Source of the DNA: Skermanella aerolata KACC 11604
Lineage (GTDB): Bacteria > Pseudomonadota > Alphaproteobacteria > Azospirillales > Azospirillaceae
Direction: 5' to 3'
Assembly: GCF_000936425.1 (NCBI RefSeq)
Contig: NZ_AVFK01000018.1
Span: 86,710-150,709 of the forward strand
Length of the DNA stretch: 64,000 bases
Numbering within the stretch: the first letter of the stretch is position 1; every line of letters starts with the position of its first letter. This document shows positions 61,720-64,000 of the stretch, in pieces. The notes beneath the pieces were generated by a model, which saw only the letters and a list, made by a program, of their open reading frames with translations, had not been told where the DNA came from and did no database searches. The translations under genes were made by a program, and so were the position numbers.

Positions 61720-63131
61720 GCGTGAGGAAGAACACCGGGACGCTGCTGGGGGCAGCTCTTCTGGCATCGGCGCTGGCGCTGGCGCCGGAGGTCATGGCGG
61801 CCGCTCCCGACGGGGGCGGCTCCGCCGAAGCATCCGGTGCGACCATGATGCCCGATTCCGGAAGGCTTGGCGCCGTCAGGCGCTATGAGGCGGAGGGAAC
61901 CTCCAGGGATGTCCTGCTTCTGGTGTCCGACGAGGACGGCTGGGACAGCAGGGCGGAGGACGTGGCGGCGGAGGCAGCAGCGTCGGGCCGTACCGTCCTG
62001 GGCATCGACCTCAAGGCCTTTCAGGCCGGCATGGACAGGACGGACGATACTTGTTCGTTCCCGGTCAACGATCTGGAGGCCGTCAGCCAGCAGGTGCAGA
62101 AGGACCTTCCCTATACCCAGTACCGCCCGCCGGCGGTCGCCGGGATCGGCGCCGGCGCGGCGCTCGCCTATGCCGCGATCACCGAAGCGCTGCCCGGCAC
62201 CTTCGCGGCCGGGATCGGGCTGGATTTCTGCCCGGTCTATCTGGCGCCGCGCCCGTTCTGCCCCGATGCGCCGACGACCACGACGGACGAGGGCGGCGGG
62301 CGCTACCGGTTCCATGCTGCCGAACAGTCGCAAGTCCCCTGGATGGCGACGCCGAAGGCCGGATGCCCGGCGGAGTCGACGGATTCGGTGATGGATCGGA
62401 CCCCGTCGGCGGTTCGGCTGGACGCAAGGCCGGCCCGCTGGGGCGAAGCGGTAATGGAGTCGCTGGACAGGCTGGCCGAGGACGATCAGGCCACCGGCGT
62501 CGGAGACATACCGCTGGTTGAGATTCCGGCCGAAAGCCCAAAGGGCGGAGGAGGAGACACGCTTGCGATCTTCTGGTCGGGCGACGGCGGCTGGCGCGAC
62601 ATCGACCGCCAGATCGGCCAGGAACTGGCCCGGTCGGGCATGCCCGTGGTCGGAGTCGACTCCCTCCGGTACTTCTGGCGCGAGCAGCGTCCCGAGGCGA
62701 TCGCCCACGACTTGGACCGGATGATCTCGCACTACACCGCGAAGTGGGGCAAGTCGAAGGTGCTGCTGATCGGCTATTCGTTCGGTGCCGACATGCTGCC
62801 GTTCGCTATCAACCGGATGCCCGAGCGAAGCCGCGCCCAGATCGGGCTGGTATCGCTGCTGGGCTTCGCCAGGAAGGCGGATTTCGAGGTCGGCATCGCC
62901 GGCTGGCTTGGTGTCGACTCCAGCGATTCGGAAGACACGCTGGCCGAAATCGCCAAGCTCCCGGCGATCCCGTTGCAATGCGTCTATGGCAGCGAGGAAG
63001 AGGATACCGGCTGCACCGCGCCGGAGCTGGACCGGGCATCCAAGCTGCGGATGAACGGCGGGCATCACTTCGACGGCGACTACAAAGAGGTAGCCAGCGC
63101 CATCCTGGGTGCGGCCGAAGCCGTGCGGTAG
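61716..63131 (+). CDS. acvB: AcvB/VirJ-like periplasmic lysyl-phosphatidylglycerol hydrolase
   Basis: A 471-aa exported protein with a signal peptide (TLLGAALLASALALAPEVMA, about residues 9-30). Two alpha/beta-hydrolase-like modules follow. The C-terminal VirJ module has the G-x-S-x-G nucleophile motif VLLIGYSFGADMLPFA, GDGGWRDIDRQIGQEL and a late histidine in MNGGHHFDGDY. In Agrobacterium AcvB cleaves lysyl-phosphatidylglycerol and is co-transcribed with lpiA (mprF), and here the genes overlap as ATGA. The start at 61716 excludes 66 in-frame residues inside mprF. Confidence 0.9.
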   Translation: MSVRKNTGTLLGAALLASALALAPEVMAAAPDGGGSAEASGATMMPDSGRLGAVRRYEAEGTSRDVLLLVSDEDGWDSRAEDVAAEAAASGRTVLGIDLKAFQAGMDRTDDTCSFPVNDLEAVSQQVQKDLPYTQYRPPAVAGIGAGAALAYAAITEALPGTFAAGIGLDFCPVYLAPRPFCPDAPTTTTDEGGGRYRFHAAEQSQVPWMATPKAGCPAESTDSVMDRTPSAVRLDARPARWGEAVMESLDRLAEDDQATGVGDIPLVEIPAESPKGGGGDTLAIFWSGDGGWRDIDRQIGQELARSGMPVVGVDSLRYFWREQRPEAIAHDLDRMISHYTAKWGKSKVLLIGYSFGADMLPFAINRMPERSRAQIGLVSLLGFARKADFEVGIAGWLGVDSSDSEDTLAEIAKLPAIPLQCVYGSEEEDTGCTAPELDRASKLRMNGGHHFDGDYKEVASAILGAAEAVR

Positions 63132-63213
63132 TCGGACCGCCGTTTCCTGGAAGACGTAAGTAGTTTGAGCTATTACTTCTGGAACAAAAGAGGGCTCATT
63201 ACCATTTACGATA

Positions 63214-63238
63214 CATTAGGCATTGCGGTCGCCTAATG
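63214..63238 (+). terminator. Inverted repeat between acvB and a small ORF
   Basis: CATTAGGC (63214-63221) and GCCTAATG (63231-63238) are perfect arms around nine bases. It may terminate mprF-acvB or regulate the next ORF; there is no T-run. Confidence 0.4.
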
Positions 63239-63273
63239 CCGGGAACAACGCAGGGTCTGGCGAGGATTTTACC

Positions 63274-63474
63274 GTGAAGCAGGCTGCCCTCTACCGCAAG
63301 ACTGAACCTGAGATCCGCCCCTGTTCGGAGTTCGACTATTCGGACCGGATCGGGACTTCCAATGAAGGCGACTGGTCGCTTCGGCGCCGCTTCGCTTTCC
63401 TGATCAGCGCCGCCCTGGCGTCATGGGCGGTCGTGGGGCTGGTCGGCTATGGGGTCTACAGCCTGTTTGCGTAG
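63274..63474 (+). CDS. Small tail-anchored membrane protein, unknown
   Basis: A 66-aa protein. A polar N-terminal part (KQAALYRKTEPEIRPCSEFD) precedes basic residues (SLRRRFAF) and a single C-terminal membrane helix (LISAALASWAVVGLVGYGVY), so the N-terminus is probably cytoplasmic. GTG 63274 has GAGG eight bases upstream; a TTG at 63223 is in frame but lies inside the inverted repeat. I recognise no family. Confidence 0.5.
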   Translation: MKQAALYRKTEPEIRPCSEFDYSDRIGTSNEGDWSLRRRFAFLISAALASWAVVGLVGYGVYSLFA

Positions 63475-63587
63475 TCGGTAATTCCTGGAGGCCGGTCCGA
63501 AGCGAAGCGGCGGGCCGGGCCGACAAGCCTGCCGCCTCGCATCGAACCGACGGAATGGCGAGCCGGCGACCCGCCGGCCGGCCGATG

Positions 63588-64000
63588 TCAGACCGAACTG
63601 ATCGCCTTCTCGACCAGCTGCCCCAGGTGCTGGGTGCGCTTGGTCAGGCTTTGCAGGACCGAGGAGATTTCCGCCGTGGCGGCGGCGGTCTGGCCGGACA
63701 GGTTCTTCACTTCACCGGCGACGACCGCGAAGCCCTTGCCCGCCTCACCGGCGCGCGCAGCCTCGATCGTGGCGTTCAGGGCGAGCAGGTTGGTCTGCTT
63801 GGCGATCGCATCGATCTGCTGGGCAACGGTCCCCACCTTCTCGATCTCGCTGCGCAGGCCTTCCAGTTCACGGCTGATCTCCTGGAGGGAGCTGGAAAGC
63901 TCCTGTCGGCTCAAGGTGCCGCTGTTGTCGGAAGAGCTGAATTCATTGCCATAATACCAACGGCATTGAAGATTGACTCGTCGATTGAGGATTCCTCTGG
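63588..64000 (-). CDS. Methyl-accepting chemotaxis protein, C-terminal part (cut by window end)
   Basis: Only the last 137 codons are in the window; the frame is open to the edge (codons complete from 63998). The conserved signalling hairpin tip and adaptation region is seen in [20 protein letters not shown] and [20 protein letters not shown], followed by [16 protein letters not shown]. The domain is short (about 100 residues) with no C-terminal pentapeptide. Upstream, [10 protein letters not shown] could be the end of a PAS or other sensor domain. The TTG at 63914 is not a likely start because coding continues beyond it. Confidence 0.85.
   Translation of the reverse strand, partial: RGILNRRVNLQCRWYYGNEFSSSDNSGTLSRQELSSSLQEISRELEGLRSEIEKVGTVAQQIDAIAKQTNLLALNATIEAARAGEAGKGFAVVAGEVKNLSGQTAAATAEISSVLQSLTKRTQHLGQLVEKAISSV

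Overview
The window is GC-rich (roughly two thirds G+C by eye), densely coded alphaproteobacterial chromosome. Gene order and protein sequences point to the Rhodospirillales, near Azospirillum or Skermanella: ntrX-trkA-dat-hfq-hflX, popZ between valS and tolC, HrcA/CIRCE-controlled groESL, an ornithine decarboxylase-homospermidine synthase pair, matR-matAB and an mprF-acvB pair. There is no rRNA, CRISPR array, complete insertion sequence or prophage. The species assignment is inference.

Layout. 1-5.9 kb: end of ntrX, then trkA, a D-amino acid aminotransferase, a HAD phosphatase, hfq and hflX, all on the plus strand. 6.0-9.1 kb: CIRCE-groES-groEL with a good terminator, then an inositol-phosphatase family gene. 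9.1-10.7 kb: ydfG-like reductase and mazG (minus). 10.8-13.8 kb: a plus-strand cassette of a GntR regulator, a PhyH dioxygenase and a SAF-domain oxidoreductase, headed by a perfect 34-bp palindrome. 13.7-24.6 kb: a long minus-strand run (MBL hydrolase, tatD, metG, holB, tmk, D,D-carboxypeptidase, rlpA, ydcF, ilvD and an orphan terminase-small-subunit-like gene). 25-31 kb (minus): valS, popZ, tolC, rhodanese, pcm-like gene; then tRNA-Cys.

31.7-38.6 kb: small membrane protein, degenerate S1C protease, XRE regulator, NUDIX hydrolase, a sulfur/cysteine group (cysK, alaX, sseA), GNAT and cupin genes. 38.8-42.8 kb: methyltransferase, then a polyamine operon (decarboxylase and homospermidine synthase) behind a 417-nt structured leader with an 11-codon upstream ORF. 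43-44.1 kb: divergent tetR/ridA-like pair sharing three operator-like repeats. 44.1-47.9 kb: matR divergent from matA-matB, for malonate use. 48.1-51.4 kb: membrane/[2Fe-2S]/class III cyclase and a convergent MATE exporter, separated by a perfect 30-bp inverted repeat. 51.6-64 kb: SNF2/SWIM helicase, YqaA-type membrane protein, fused secDF, mprF-acvB for lysyl-phosphatidylglycerol, small proteins, and a chemoreceptor cut by the window end.

Intergenic regions carry several palindromic repeat families. A 113-bp element occurs twice (24871 and 42838), and its 23-bp palindromic core occurs a third time at 1081. The observations most worth a second look are the decarboxylase leader with its upstream ORF, the redox-type cyclase, the 34-bp palindrome with its uncharacterised oxidation cassette, the catalytically dead S1C protease, and the orphan TerS-like gene. 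No clearly new defence or mobile system was found.
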